From contig NZ_JAVRHR010000002.1 of NCBI RefSeq assembly GCF_031846445.1, positions 248,001 to 312,000 on the forward strand: a DNA stretch of 64,000 nt, given 5' to 3'. The DNA is from Croceitalea rosinachiae. Its GTDB lineage: Bacteria; Bacteroidota; Bacteroidia; Flavobacteriales; Flavobacteriaceae. Position 1 is the first letter of the stretch. Every line of letters starts with the position of its first letter. The translations under genes were made by a program, and so were the position numbers. The notes beneath the pieces are model-generated. The model did no database searches. It was not told where the DNA came from and saw only the letters and a program-made list of their open reading frames with translations. Positions 9,268 through 18,559 of the stretch are shown here, in pieces.

Positions 9268-10800
9268 TTAAAGCTTTTCATTTAGAATTGCTATCATGGT
9301 TTGAATGCCTTCGCGATAGTTGCCCAAACGCAAATTTTCGTTCGGACTATGTTGATTATTATCTCTATTTACTGTTGGTACAGTAACCGCAGGAATATTT
9401 AAAGTGGTTACAAAAGGAGAGATAGGAATAGAGCCACCGCTCATTCTAATTCTGATAGGGTCTTCACCAAAAGCATTTTTAAGGGCTTTGGTCAACCAAA
9501 GGCCAGCCTCGGAATCAAAATCTGTTCTAAAACTTTGATAAGATATTTCTGAAGTTATAGTTGCTATTTTGGCATATTCAAGCCTTTCGTTTTTAGTGGG
9601 CTCTCGGTCAAGCACTAGATATCCTTCATTTTCAATATGTTCTTTGATCAGATTCAACAAACGTGTGGGGTCCGATTCCAATACCAATCGCACATCGATT
9701 TCTGCCCTTGCCCAACCCGGAATTATAGTTCTTACTTTTTCATTGATCCAACCTGATTGCATGCCGCGAATATTTAATGATGGATATTGAATGGCCTCTT
9801 GATAGTAGTTGCCTACCTTATCGGTTGCAGCGATTTGTAATCTTTCTTGAATTTGCCTTTCATTATCAGGAACAGCTTTTAATACTTTTTCAGTAGCCTC
9901 ATCAATAGCAATACCGTCGTAAAAACCCTCGATGGTGACCCTTCCATCATCATCTTTCATCGAAGCGAGCAATTTTGAAAGACGCAATGCAGGGTTAGGG
10001 GCATAGTTGCCGAAATGTCCGCTATGTTGTGGAACTGATGGTCCATACGTAGTCAATTGTAAGGTGGCAATTCCCCTTGCTCCAAAAGTAAGCGTAGGTC
10101 TATTGGTAATATGTCTTGGACCATCAAAAATGATAAGCATATCAGCAGTTAAAAGATCCTTGTTTTCAATCACGGCCTTAGGTAATTGAGGGGAACCCAA
10201 TTCCTCCTCAAAATCCATAATAACTTTGATGTTATAATTCGGACTAATCTTAAGTTCTTCAGTTGCATCCAGTGCGGTTAAGAACATAGCAACTGGTCCT
10301 TTGGCATCACTAGCAGAACGAGCAAAAACACGCCAATCATCTTCAAAACCCTTCATGTCTATCCATGCTACCTCCTCCCAATCATCTTTTGCGTTCTTTT
10401 TTTTGAGGGCTGGGGTGTAGGCACTTTTTTGAAACCACCTTGTAGAATCAACAGGTTGACCGTCTATCTGCAGGTAAATCAACACTGTTTTTGTTGCCTT
10501 TTTATGATTTCTTTCTGCAAGTAGTAACGGAACTGTCTCCGTTTCGATCCGGGTTGTGGTAAAGCCTCTTTTACCAAAAGCGGATTCGCACCATTTGATA
10601 TTTTTTTCAATATCAGCCGCATAAAAAGCATCATTGGGAATGCTCAAAAGTTCTTTGAGCAGCGGTAATGAAGATTTTGCATACTTTTTAGACAATGAAT
10701 CTAACTGAATCTGATTTAGTTTTTGAGCATTGCCTGCGGCAAAAGAAATTAGTATCGTTAAGAAGGTTATCTTAAATTTAATAGGTCTATAGAAATTCAT
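9268..10800 (-). CDS. Secreted M20 family metallopeptidase
   Basis: The start is set at ATG 10800 (MNFYRPIKFKITFLTILISF...), which leaves a signal peptide; the frame extends two codons to a TTG without need. About 510 residues, the length of carnosinase-like M20 dipeptidases. Visible features are YLQIDGQPVDS (metal-ligand His replaced by Gln in H-x-D), DFEEELGSP with the general base/metal-ligand pair of acidic residues, RSASDAKGP, and VPTVNRDNNQHSPNENLRLG with the C-terminal His ligand. It probably hydrolyses dipeptides in the periplasm. It is the last gene of a long minus-strand row, 58 bases after the alcohol dehydrogenase gene, so it may have its own promoter. Confidence 0.85.
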   Translation of the reverse strand: MNFYRPIKFKITFLTILISFAAGNAQKLNQIQLDSLSKKYAKSSLPLLKELLSIPNDAFYAADIEKNIKWCESAFGKRGFTTTRIETETVPLLLAERNHKKATKTVLIYLQIDGQPVDSTRWFQKSAYTPALKKKNAKDDWEEVAWIDMKGFEDDWRVFARSASDAKGPVAMFLTALDATEELKISPNYNIKVIMDFEEELGSPQLPKAVIENKDLLTADMLIIFDGPRHITNRPTLTFGARGIATLQLTTYGPSVPQHSGHFGNYAPNPALRLSKLLASMKDDDGRVTIEGFYDGIAIDEATEKVLKAVPDNERQIQERLQIAATDKVGNYYQEAIQYPSLNIRGMQSGWINEKVRTIIPGWARAEIDVRLVLESDPTRLLNLIKEHIENEGYLVLDREPTKNERLEYAKIATITSEISYQSFRTDFDSEAGLWLTKALKNAFGEDPIRIRMSGGSIPISPFVTTLNIPAVTVPTVNRDNNQHSPNENLRLGNYREGIQTMIAILNEKL

Positions 10801-10858
10801 AAGCAATATTGATGAGCTATAAATTTAAGCATAGTCAACTTAACTTGTATAATGAGCT

Positions 10859-11899
10859 TTAAAAGGAGTTAATAATTAATACGCCATGATGCTTGAATTC
10901 GTTCATCTGTGGTAAAATTGTTGTAGCCGTATGTAGTGAAATAGTGTCTTTTATAAGCTTATCAGGTTGTAATCTTCCATCGATAATAGAATTAAGAATT
11001 TCAGGGTATTTATGGGCTTGCATACCATGACTACCCACAATTTCTAGTTCATTTGCAATTACCAAGTCCATTGGAATTTTTGGATTTACATGATTGCCGG
11101 TCACTAAACCTACCTGTATATGGCGTCCCCTCTTCTTTAAGTTGGCAATAGAATTAAAACAGGTTTCTGAGCTACCCAAAGCATCAATGGATACATGCAC
11201 TCCTCCATTGGAAATTTCCTTTACCGCTTTTGACACATTTTCCACTTGGGTGGCATTTATGGTAGCTATAGCGCCAAATTCTTTTGCCAAATTTAGATTA
11301 TCTCGATTAATATCTATTCCAATAACTTTTGCTCCTAACGATTTTGCAATCATGATAGCAGAAAGTCCGACACCTCCACAACCATGTATTGCCACATATT
11401 GATTTTCAGTCACCTTACCTTGAGCCACCACAGCCCTATAGGATGTAATAAACCTACAGCCAAGTGTAGCGGCAGTAATATCAGATATTTCATTCGGTAA
11501 TTTGACTAAATTAATATCGGCATAGTCTAAAGCAACAAATTCGGCAAAAGAACCCCAATGGGTAAAACCGGGTTGCGATTGGTAATTACAAACCTGTTGA
11601 TTATTTGTTTTACATTCTTCACAGTTACCACATCCGCAAACGAAAGGTACGGTTACCCGTTCACCAATCTTAAATTTTTTTACATTTTCGCCTTTAGAAA
11701 CAATGGTACCAACAAGTTCATGACCAGGTACATGTGGCAATTTGATATCAGCATCATGCCCCATCCAACCATGCCAATCACTTCTGCAGAGTCCTGTTGC
11801 GGTAACTTTAAGGACAACTCCATCTTTTTTTGGACTTGGATCTGGTACATTTTGAATGGTGATATTGCCTTGAAATTTTTCAAAGACTGCAGCTCTCAT
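10859..11899 (-). CDS. Zinc-dependent alcohol dehydrogenase
   Basis: A 346-residue medium-chain dehydrogenase/reductase. The N-terminal GroES-like half holds the catalytic zinc site (GLCRSDWHGWMGH, VPGHELVG) and the four-cysteine structural zinc lobe (CGCGNCEECKTNNQQVC). The Rossmann half has GCGGVGLSAIMIA and VIGIDINRDNL, where the Asp at the end of beta-2 indicates NAD+ rather than NADP+. It oxidises an alcohol to an aldehyde or ketone in the cytoplasm; the substrate is unknown. It lies 27 bases after the GNAT gene on the same strand, so co-transcription is likely. Confidence 0.92.
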   Translation of the reverse strand: MRAAVFEKFQGNITIQNVPDPSPKKDGVVLKVTATGLCRSDWHGWMGHDADIKLPHVPGHELVGTIVSKGENVKKFKIGERVTVPFVCGCGNCEECKTNNQQVCNYQSQPGFTHWGSFAEFVALDYADINLVKLPNEISDITAATLGCRFITSYRAVVAQGKVTENQYVAIHGCGGVGLSAIMIAKSLGAKVIGIDINRDNLNLAKEFGAIATINATQVENVSKAVKEISNGGVHVSIDALGSSETCFNSIANLKKRGRHIQVGLVTGNHVNPKIPMDLVIANELEIVGSHGMQAHKYPEILNSIIDGRLQPDKLIKDTISLHTATTILPQMNEFKHHGVLIINSF

Positions 11900-11926
11900 A
11901 AGTCCTATTGTTTAAATTAATTATTG

Positions 11927-12454
11927 TTAGGTCACCTCTTTTTTGCCCAATATAAAAGTTAGACCACTTTTTTTTGGTGTATGAAGGTATGCCAATGTTC
12001 CTTGTCTATCAATCAAGGTGCCTCCTAATTTCTTCACAGCTTTTTGTGAACGAAAATTGTTTTCATCTACATGAAAAAGAACATAATCAAAATATTCAAA
12101 AGCATGGGTAATCATTAGTCCTTTGAACGACTTGTTATAAACACCGCCCCAATAACTTCTAGAAAGAAATGTCCATCCAATCTCCACAGCTTGATTTGAG
12201 TTTTCAGTTTGCTTGAAACGAGAACTTCCAATAATCTTACTTGTGGCCTTATCAATGATAACCAGAGCTCCTTTTGAATTAATTGCATCTTTAAAGAATT
12301 GTCTGAAGACTTGTAACTCATAACGGTTTGGGTTTTGGTGCAATTCCCATATTTTGGCATCTTTTGCTACCTTGTAAAGATTTTCAAAGTCTTCAACCAA
12401 TAAGGGTCTTATTAAGACCAAATCGTTTTCTAAAGTTGGTTGTAGATCAATCAT
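11927..12454 (-). CDS. GNAT family N-acetyltransferase (RimJ/RimL type)
   Basis: A 175-residue protein with the layout of ribosomal-protein/antibiotic acetyltransferases of the RimJ/RimL type: LVLIRPLLVEDFENLYKVA at the N-terminus, IGSSRFKQTE and EIGWTFLSRSYWGGVYN in the core, and HVDENNFRSQKAVKKLGG near the acetyl-CoA site. The acceptor is unknown. Its ATG shares one base with the TAA stop of the upstream nitrilase gene (TAATG), implying translational coupling. Confidence 0.85.
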   Translation of the reverse strand: MIDLQPTLENDLVLIRPLLVEDFENLYKVAKDAKIWELHQNPNRYELQVFRQFFKDAINSKGALVIIDKATSKIIGSSRFKQTENSNQAVEIGWTFLSRSYWGGVYNKSFKGLMITHAFEYFDYVLFHVDENNFRSQKAVKKLGGTLIDRQGTLAYLHTPKKSGLTFILGKKEVT

Positions 12455-13383
12455 TAGCCCACACTTTCTTTTTTAATCTCTGGTTGGTTATTTACATGGA
12501 ACCTAAAAATATCATTTCTAGTGTAATGTCCATTGGTGTCAAAATCCATTTTGGCATGTATGATTTCATCTAAATCTATATCGGCTGTTAAGACTCCTGA
12601 TTCATTGAATAAAGGACCTGCCAAAACTCTTCCTTTAGGGGAAACTATAATACTACCACCCGAGCACATGTTTTCAGGTTCATCTAGCACGAGTTTTTGA
12701 TATTTTTCTGGATACATTGATTTGGTAAAGTATTGATTACTACCTAAAACAAAACATCTTCCTTCTAAAGCAATATGTTTCATTGTTGCTGTCCATTCTT
12801 CCCGTGAATCTGCGGTAGGGGCGATATAGATTTCAACTCCTTTTTGATACATGGCCATTCTCGCCGCAGGCATATAGTTTTCCCAACAAATAAGTCCACC
12901 TAACTTTCCAATTTTAGTATCGAAAGTCACTAATGACGTTCCGTCCGCTTCAGCCCAAATGACACGTTCGGTACCCGTAGGCTTAATTTTTCTATGTACG
13001 CCCATTAGCCCATCTTTAGGTGAGATATACACCATGCTACAATATAAACTACCGTTATTTTCACACTTTTCGGTAAAGCCTACTACCAGATATAACGAGT
13101 AGGTATGAGATAATTGCATAAGCCTTTTCATACCTTCTCCTCTTATGGACATACTGTTCTTGTAATACTCCGCATACAATGATTTACCTTCTCTAGTGCG
13201 ACTACCTATTTTAGCTCCAAAATCGAAACCTCTTGGGTAACCGGGAATAAATGATTCTGGAAATACGAGTAGGTCACACCCATCTTTTGCATGTTTTTTG
13301 ATAAGTATCTCCATTTTGTCCAAAGTCCGTTTTTTGTCAAAAAAAACAGGACTGTCTTGTACGACACCAACTTTTACAATCAT
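12454..13383 (-). CDS. Nitrilase (carbon-nitrogen hydrolase family)
   Basis: A 309-residue CN hydrolase with the full catalytic triad: E43 in FPESFIPGYPRG, K132 in HRKIKPT, and nucleophile C166 in GGLICWENYMP. The GGLICWEN signature and the length place it in the nitrilase branch (nitrile to carboxylate plus ammonia) rather than the amidase or ureidopropionase branches, although substrate assignment from sequence is uncertain. It has no signal peptide and is cytoplasmic. It overlaps the preceding lipoprotein gene by 4 bases and the following GNAT gene by 1 base, so the three are translated as a coupled unit. Confidence 0.88.
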   Translation of the reverse strand: MIVKVGVVQDSPVFFDKKRTLDKMEILIKKHAKDGCDLLVFPESFIPGYPRGFDFGAKIGSRTREGKSLYAEYYKNSMSIRGEGMKRLMQLSHTYSLYLVVGFTEKCENNGSLYCSMVYISPKDGLMGVHRKIKPTGTERVIWAEADGTSLVTFDTKIGKLGGLICWENYMPAARMAMYQKGVEIYIAPTADSREEWTATMKHIALEGRCFVLGSNQYFTKSMYPEKYQKLVLDEPENMCSGGSIIVSPKGRVLAGPLFNESGVLTADIDLDEIIHAKMDFDTNGHYTRNDIFRFHVNNQPEIKKESVG

Positions 13384-14162
13384 TTTTTGTCAATTTTTTC
13401 TAAAAATGGCTTCATTTCCAATAAAGTAATATCATCTCTTTTATGAAGTTGGCGTAAGAACCAACCTTTATGCCCAGCACCGTAGACTATTAAAAAACGT
13501 TTACCTTGATATCGATATTTTTCTAGAGCTTTTTCAATGTTCCAATAATGTGCGATATTGATATTTTCCCATCCGCCTAAACCTAATTCAACATTGAACA
13601 ATCTATTATAAGTCTGTAAAGCAATGTCTTGAATACTATCATAGGTTGTAGTATGTATAAAGTATGGGTCATTCTTTTTACCGGTTGCTTTATAAATGGA
13701 ATCGGAGTGTTTGTTGGCTGCTAAGTAAGCTACCCAATCAGATAATCTAGAAGAATCTTTACTAATAGCCTTAAGTTTTGCACTGCGTTCATCGGCCATT
13801 GGTTTGGTCCAACCAGCAGTGGGTATAATTTCGAAACCCAATTCTTTGGTTAGTGGAAAAATAACATCTACATATTCTGGAAAACGCATTACCCTGGGTT
13901 CAGAAATGCTATCATCTTTCTTGAAGCCTTGCATGGCAGCCTCCATTCTGTCCGGTGGTATTTCAGCTAGTATGAAATCGGGTTTTATTTCTTTAATCAA
14001 TCGATTTAAATAATCAATATTGTAAATGCTATGGGTCAAATGGCCGCCATGAATGGTACCCAAGACCAAAACTTCATTCTTTGGTTTTGTTTTCGCACTA
14101 TTTGGCTTTTCCGTACATCCAAGGACAAAGAATAAAATTGCCAGTAGTATTGTAGTTCTCAT
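13380..14162 (-). CDS. TraB/GumN-like (DUF5694-type) lipoprotein
   Basis: A 260-residue protein with a lipoprotein signal (MRTTILLAILFFVLGC, Cys16). The motifs VLVLGTIHGGHL, PDFILAEIPPDRM and LIVYGAGHKGWFLRQL match the TraB/GumN/ChaN-like superfamily, where GxxH and E residues form a putative metal-dependent hydrolase centre. Of the named groups, DUF5694 seems closest. The reaction is unknown. It is 4-base overlapped on both sides, with the arginase-family gene upstream and the nitrilase gene downstream, so expression is coupled with nitrogen-hydrolase genes. It should sit on the periplasmic side of a membrane. Confidence 0.7.
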   Translation of the reverse strand: MRTTILLAILFFVLGCTEKPNSAKTKPKNEVLVLGTIHGGHLTHSIYNIDYLNRLIKEIKPDFILAEIPPDRMEAAMQGFKKDDSISEPRVMRFPEYVDVIFPLTKELGFEIIPTAGWTKPMADERSAKLKAISKDSSRLSDWVAYLAANKHSDSIYKATGKKNDPYFIHTTTYDSIQDIALQTYNRLFNVELGLGGWENINIAHYWNIEKALEKYRYQGKRFLIVYGAGHKGWFLRQLHKRDDITLLEMKPFLEKIDKK

Positions 14163-14965
14163 ATCATTAATAAATTTATGATTCCTGTAATTGGTCTTAA
14201 TTCTTTTTGACTTGTTGTTATGGATTCTAATGCGCTGCTTCCTACGATTTTAAATTCCTTTTTTAGAGTCTTAATACATTGTTCTGCTTCTTTGACTTTT
14301 AACCCTCCGGCGACATTATAATACGTCTGAGGGTATTCTGTAGGTTCTAGGCAATCAAAATCAAAATGTAGATAAAGGTGTTCAATATTTTTTTTATGCA
14401 ACAATTGAACCAGCTCTTGAATATTTGTTTCTTTTGGAGCGTAAATATTTCCTTCATTAATGCGAGTTTGTTCTGCAGGGTCTACATCTCTAAGTCCTAT
14501 ATAATGTATTTGTGATGCATCTATTGTAGAACTTAACAAGGAATGCATTCTGGTTTCTCCCTCACCTAAAAGTGTTCTTAAAGGCATGCCATGAAAATTG
14601 CAGCTTGCTGAATCACAAGGGCGATTGATATCGGCATGGGCATCGAACCAAATTACACCAAAATTTGAATATTTTTTATTCAGAAAGGAAACTGGCACTA
14701 TTTCTAAACCGCAATCTCCACCAATGATTTTTAGGGTATCTGGATTTGAAGATGCAATGGTTTTTTTTAAATATTTTAATTGTTCGAACAGTGCATCAAA
14801 GTTGTTGATATGATAGCGTTGCTTTCCCTTTTCTCCAGCAGGCAGTTTAGACAATGGAACTTTGACAAAACTCTCATCTTTGAGATATTCTAAAACTGCC
14901 TTGGCCCCTGGTTCAATTGGCGTTCCTTTACCTGACCCTTGCCATTGCGGAAAGTATATTTTCAC
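14159..14965 (-). CDS. Arginase/agmatinase family (ureohydrolase-like) protein
   Basis: A 268-residue protein with the metal-site motifs of ureohydrolases: IGGDCGLE (position 85, where family members usually have GGDHS), D108-A-H110-A-D112 and D202-F-D204. The first Mn-ligand His is therefore Cys85. SCNFHGMPLR provides a histidine loop. It starts with GTG at 14965; the GTGA overlap with the M1 peptidase stop fixes this start. It may hydrolyse a guanidino compound to urea, or act on a related substrate. The Cys substitution and shorter length leave the reaction open. Confidence 0.75.
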   Translation of the reverse strand: MKIYFPQWQGSGKGTPIEPGAKAVLEYLKDESFVKVPLSKLPAGEKGKQRYHINNFDALFEQLKYLKKTIASSNPDTLKIIGGDCGLEIVPVSFLNKKYSNFGVIWFDAHADINRPCDSASCNFHGMPLRTLLGEGETRMHSLLSSTIDASQIHYIGLRDVDPAEQTRINEGNIYAPKETNIQELVQLLHKKNIEHLYLHFDFDCLEPTEYPQTYYNVAGGLKVKEAEQCIKTLKKEFKIVGSSALESITTSQKELRPITGIINLLMI

Positions 14966-16584
14966 TCTAAAAGTTTAGATTCTATATAAAAATCACGATC
15001 AATAATAATATTGGGACTATTAACTTTTTCAGTTTTCCAGTCAGCAGTTGGGAAAAGCCATTGATTTTTATCACCAATTTTAACCTGTACAGGCATGTCA
15101 AAGTTTTCAATAATGTTGGTGTAGCGGTATTTCAATTTTTCGCCTTCAATTTTATATTCTAAGGTGGGTATCATAACTGTTCTCAAATACTGCTCGAAAA
15201 ATTCAGTTAAATCAATTCCAGTTTCTTTTGAGAGGTAGTTTTCTATTTGAGCAGTAGTGACGGTTTGGTGATAAAAGGTTTTATTCATATCCCTTAGAAC
15301 TTTTCTCCATTTTTCATCATCTTCTAATAATTGCCTAAGCGTATGTAAGATATTAGCTCCTTTATAGTACATATCACCAGATCCTTTCTTGTTTAGGTTG
15401 TAACGACCTATAATGGGTATATCGTTTTTGATATTTTTTCTTGTACCGATTACATAATCTGCTGAAGCTTCTTTCCCAAAATGATAATCTAAGTACAGAT
15501 TTTCTGAATAGGCGGTAAAGCCTTCATGAATCCACATATCAGCAATATCTTTATAGGTTATACTATTGGCAAACCATTCATGGCCAGCTTCATGAATGAT
15601 AATAAAATCAAATTTGAGCCCCCAGTTCGTACCTGAAAGATCACGCCCTAAATATCCATTCTGATACTGGTTGCCATAGGTGACTGAGCTTTGGTGCTCC
15701 ATTCCCAAATAAGGCACCTCAACTAGCTTAAAACCATCTTCATAAAATGGGTAAGGCCCAAACCAGTGTTCAAAGGCTTCCATCATCATTGCGGTTTGTT
15801 TGAATTGATTTTTGGCTTTCTCTAAATTTTCAGGAAGAACATAGTAGTCTAAATCGAGTTCGCCATTTTCGCCTTGGTATTTTTCACCAAAATGAGTGTA
15901 ATCAGCAATATTCACATTGACACCATAATTGTTTATTGGGCTGTTCACAAACCAATGATACGTTTTAGTTGAGGTATCTTCATCAATTGAGCGTAATCGA
16001 CCATTAGACACATTCATTAAGTTTTTAGGAACTTTTACACTAATGGCCATACTATCAACTTCATCATACATATGGTCTTTGTTTGGCCACCAAACACTAG
16101 CCCCTAAGCCTTGACAAGATGTGGCAATAAAATGTTTACCATTGTTATCTTTTTTCCATGAAAAACCTCCATCCCACGGTGCGCGAATGGCTTCTTTAGG
16201 ATTTCCTGAATAGTAAATCATCAATTCATTATACTCACCTTTTATTTGTTTTTTACTGAGTAATATAAGATGTACATTACCACTACTTTTAAACGAGAGC
16301 TCTTGACCTTCACTTACTACCTTTTCAATTTGCATCGGAGGCTGCAAATCGATTTGCATTAAATCATGCTCTTTTAAAACTTTATAACGAATTGTGTTTT
16401 TACCAGAAATATGCTTTTGATCAGGGTCTACTTCAATATCTAGATGATAGTAGTTTAAATCCCACCATTCACGTTCAGGTGTGATACTGCCTCTCAAAAA
16501 ATCTTCTTTGGTATAACTTAAATCACCTTGCGAATACAGAAATACGGTACAAAAACTAAATACTACTACTAGTAAGTTCTTCAT
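14962..16584 (-). CDS. Secreted M1 family metallopeptidase
   Basis: A 540-residue aminopeptidase-type enzyme with a signal peptide (MKNLLVVVFSFCTVFLYSQ). The zinc site is complete: H331-E332-A-G-H335, and E354 18 residues later in DMWIHEGFTAYSE. The exopeptidase motif normally written GAMEN appears as LGMEHQSS. The N-terminal saddle domain (residues 25-220) and the catalytic domain are present, while the long C-terminal HEAT-like domain of larger M1 enzymes is missing, as in other short bacterial members. Probably periplasmic. It overlaps the arginase-family gene by 4 bases and starts 14 bases after the M28 gene. Confidence 0.92.
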   Translation of the reverse strand: MKNLLVVVFSFCTVFLYSQGDLSYTKEDFLRGSITPEREWWDLNYYHLDIEVDPDQKHISGKNTIRYKVLKEHDLMQIDLQPPMQIEKVVSEGQELSFKSSGNVHLILLSKKQIKGEYNELMIYYSGNPKEAIRAPWDGGFSWKKDNNGKHFIATSCQGLGASVWWPNKDHMYDEVDSMAISVKVPKNLMNVSNGRLRSIDEDTSTKTYHWFVNSPINNYGVNVNIADYTHFGEKYQGENGELDLDYYVLPENLEKAKNQFKQTAMMMEAFEHWFGPYPFYEDGFKLVEVPYLGMEHQSSVTYGNQYQNGYLGRDLSGTNWGLKFDFIIIHEAGHEWFANSITYKDIADMWIHEGFTAYSENLYLDYHFGKEASADYVIGTRKNIKNDIPIIGRYNLNKKGSGDMYYKGANILHTLRQLLEDDEKWRKVLRDMNKTFYHQTVTTAQIENYLSKETGIDLTEFFEQYLRTVMIPTLEYKIEGEKLKYRYTNIIENFDMPVQVKIGDKNQWLFPTADWKTEKVNSPNIIIDRDFYIESKLLE

Positions 16585-16598
16585 AAAAATAGATTGGT

Positions 16599-17927
16599 TT
16601 ATCTAAAAATTGCATTTGGAAAAACGACAGGGCTTTCATGTCCATCTTTTCCTATAGCTGCAACTCCGAAAAAATAGTTATCAATTACAATACCATCTAA
16701 CGTAAAACTGTTGGTATTTCTTACAAATTTATAATTATCCCATGTAGGAGATGTCGTATCACGCCAATAAATTTTATAACCGATAGCTCCGTCAACTGGG
16801 CTCCACTTAAATTTTGCGGCCGGTCTCACAATACCACCGATCTCTACTTTTTCTGGAGCAGGAGGAGCCCAAGCAATTGATGCTAAGTTAATTGCATTAA
16901 CAGCAGTAAGTTTTTTTGCATATTCAAAATTAACATGTTCTAACACGTCGCCATAAGCAATTCCATCTTCTACTCGAATATCTTGGTGTTGTTGTGTATA
17001 ATTTTCGTGTGATTCCATAATTCGAATTCCAGCATAGCCAGCATCATTAAATGGTCGATGATGACCACCACGACCAAAACGATCTAGCCTGTAAATCATA
17101 GTCGGATTCATTTCAGGCATATATGTTTTGACTGTTTTATGTACGTAACGAGCTAATTGTCTTGAAATACCATCAACTTCCCCTCCATAAAAACGCCTCG
17201 CAGTTCGTTCTTGTTCAGTTTCAGTGACAGGTACGGGCTCTGAGAATATTCGAAAATCTCGGTTGCTCATAACTCCATCAACACCTTTAATATTGCCAAT
17301 CATATCATTATTGAGAATACCAACGATATCCCAACCTTTTTCTTTGGCATAAGCAGCCAATCCTTTGCCGCCAAAAAGCCCTTGTTCTTCACCCGATAGG
17401 CCAACGAAAATGATACTGTTCTCAAAATCATACTTTGAAAGCACACGAGCTGCTTCAATAGTGCCGGCCATACCACTTGCATTATCATTTGCGCCAGGTG
17501 AATCAGAGGTAAAATCTGTTGGGTCGCTCACCCTTGAATCAATATCGCCACTCATGATGATAAACCGATTAGGATGCTTAGTTCCCCTCTTAATGGCAAC
17601 CACGTTTACCACCCAAACATCATTTACAATACGCTGATTAGTACCTTTTTTTACTAAATCTTTTTGATAAAAAACTTCAAGGCAATCTGAACATTCAGAT
17701 GATATTTTATCAAATTCACTTTTAATCCAACGTCGGGCCGCACCGATTCCTTTGGTTTGAGAAGTCGTATCACTTAATGTATGTCGTGTTCCAAAATTGG
17801 CTAATGTGGTAATGTCATTTTCAATTCGTTCGGCAGAAACAGCATTGATAATATCATAAATTCTTGAATCGCTTTGAGAAAATGAAAATGAGAAAGAAAA
17901 TAGAGCGAGTAATAAAAGTTTTTTCAT
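16599..17927 (-). CDS. Secreted M28 family peptidase with C-terminal fibronectin-like domain
   Basis: A 442-residue protein with a signal peptide (MKKLLLLALFSFSFSFSQ). The M28 dizinc core shows D148 in PGANDNASG, E180-E181 in LSGEEQGLFG, D208 in NNDMIG and a histidine in MESHENYTQQH. The first ligand motif, normally H-x-D, reads D128-I-D130. Residues about 350-442 are a fibronectin type III-like domain (FKWSPVDGAIGYKIYW). It is expected to be an aminopeptidase in the periplasm or outside the cell. Its start overlaps the stop of the TMEM175-like channel gene by 4 bases. Confidence 0.88.
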   Translation of the reverse strand: MKKLLLLALFSFSFSFSQSDSRIYDIINAVSAERIENDITTLANFGTRHTLSDTTSQTKGIGAARRWIKSEFDKISSECSDCLEVFYQKDLVKKGTNQRIVNDVWVVNVVAIKRGTKHPNRFIIMSGDIDSRVSDPTDFTSDSPGANDNASGMAGTIEAARVLSKYDFENSIIFVGLSGEEQGLFGGKGLAAYAKEKGWDIVGILNNDMIGNIKGVDGVMSNRDFRIFSEPVPVTETEQERTARRFYGGEVDGISRQLARYVHKTVKTYMPEMNPTMIYRLDRFGRGGHHRPFNDAGYAGIRIMESHENYTQQHQDIRVEDGIAYGDVLEHVNFEYAKKLTAVNAINLASIAWAPPAPEKVEIGGIVRPAAKFKWSPVDGAIGYKIYWRDTTSPTWDNYKFVRNTNSFTLDGIVIDNYFFGVAAIGKDGHESPVVFPNAIFR

Positions 17928-18550
17928 GTTGTTCGATTATATTTTTTTTCAAAATGTACTCCATGTATATAACATAATGGACCTAAAAGGGCGTAAATAA
18001 TTCCTGGCAAGGCAAAGTTTAAACCTACCTTAAGCTTTGCAATTAGTATGGATAATAAAGAAACAAAGACATAAATGCTAAAGTGCCTTACGTAAAACAA
18101 TAGTATAATTGAGTTTTCAAGTTTTTTGGTTTTAGTATATGCTCTGAAATACATTAATGTTAAGCAAAGAAAAATCAAAACAAAACCTAGGCTGTACAAT
18201 TGAAAAAGAGAAGAAAAGTCATCAGAATTAAGTGCGAGCCCGCCTGTCCATGAGTTTATCAATGATTTTAAGGGAAAAACATAATAGAGCACTACGAATA
18301 GTAAGATAGCGTTGATTGCAATTATCCAATTGTCTATATAATCTGTTCGTCTAAAAAAATTATAATGTAATGACCATAATGCTACTAGAACAAAAAAACT
18401 AACCCCAAAACTCAAGAATACCATCCAATCAATGTTCAGTACAGATGTATCTACTTCACTACCTACCGAAACTACCAAAAGGGTAGCTGCGAAAGCAAAT
18501 ACAGCATCACTGAAAGCTTCAATTCTAGAAATATTATGAGGAAATTTCAC
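17924..18550 (-). CDS. TMEM175/DUF1211-like potassium channel protein
   Basis: A 208-residue inner-membrane protein with about six hydrophobic segments. The first helix carries RIEAFSDAVFAFAATLL, the signature R-x-x-x-F-S-D-x-V-F-A-F-A of the TMEM175/DUF1211 family, in which this helix lines the K+ pore. The length matches bacterial single-repeat members, which assemble as tetramers. It lies between the trehalose synthase side of the gene row and two peptidases, with a 4-base overlap to the M28 gene. A potassium leak or osmotic role is inference from family and context. Confidence 0.85.
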   Translation of the reverse strand: MKFPHNISRIEAFSDAVFAFAATLLVVSVGSEVDTSVLNIDWMVFLSFGVSFFVLVALWSLHYNFFRRTDYIDNWIIAINAILLFVVLYYVFPLKSLINSWTGGLALNSDDFSSLFQLYSLGFVLIFLCLTLMYFRAYTKTKKLENSIILLFYVRHFSIYVFVSLLSILIAKLKVGLNFALPGIIYALLGPLCYIHGVHFEKKYNRTT

Positions 18551-18559
18551 AAAAGAAAA

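Noticed and set aside
11558..11920. 120-codon plus-strand frame within the alcohol dehydrogenase gene
   Set aside because: Antisense to conserved zinc-binding codons; no homology features.
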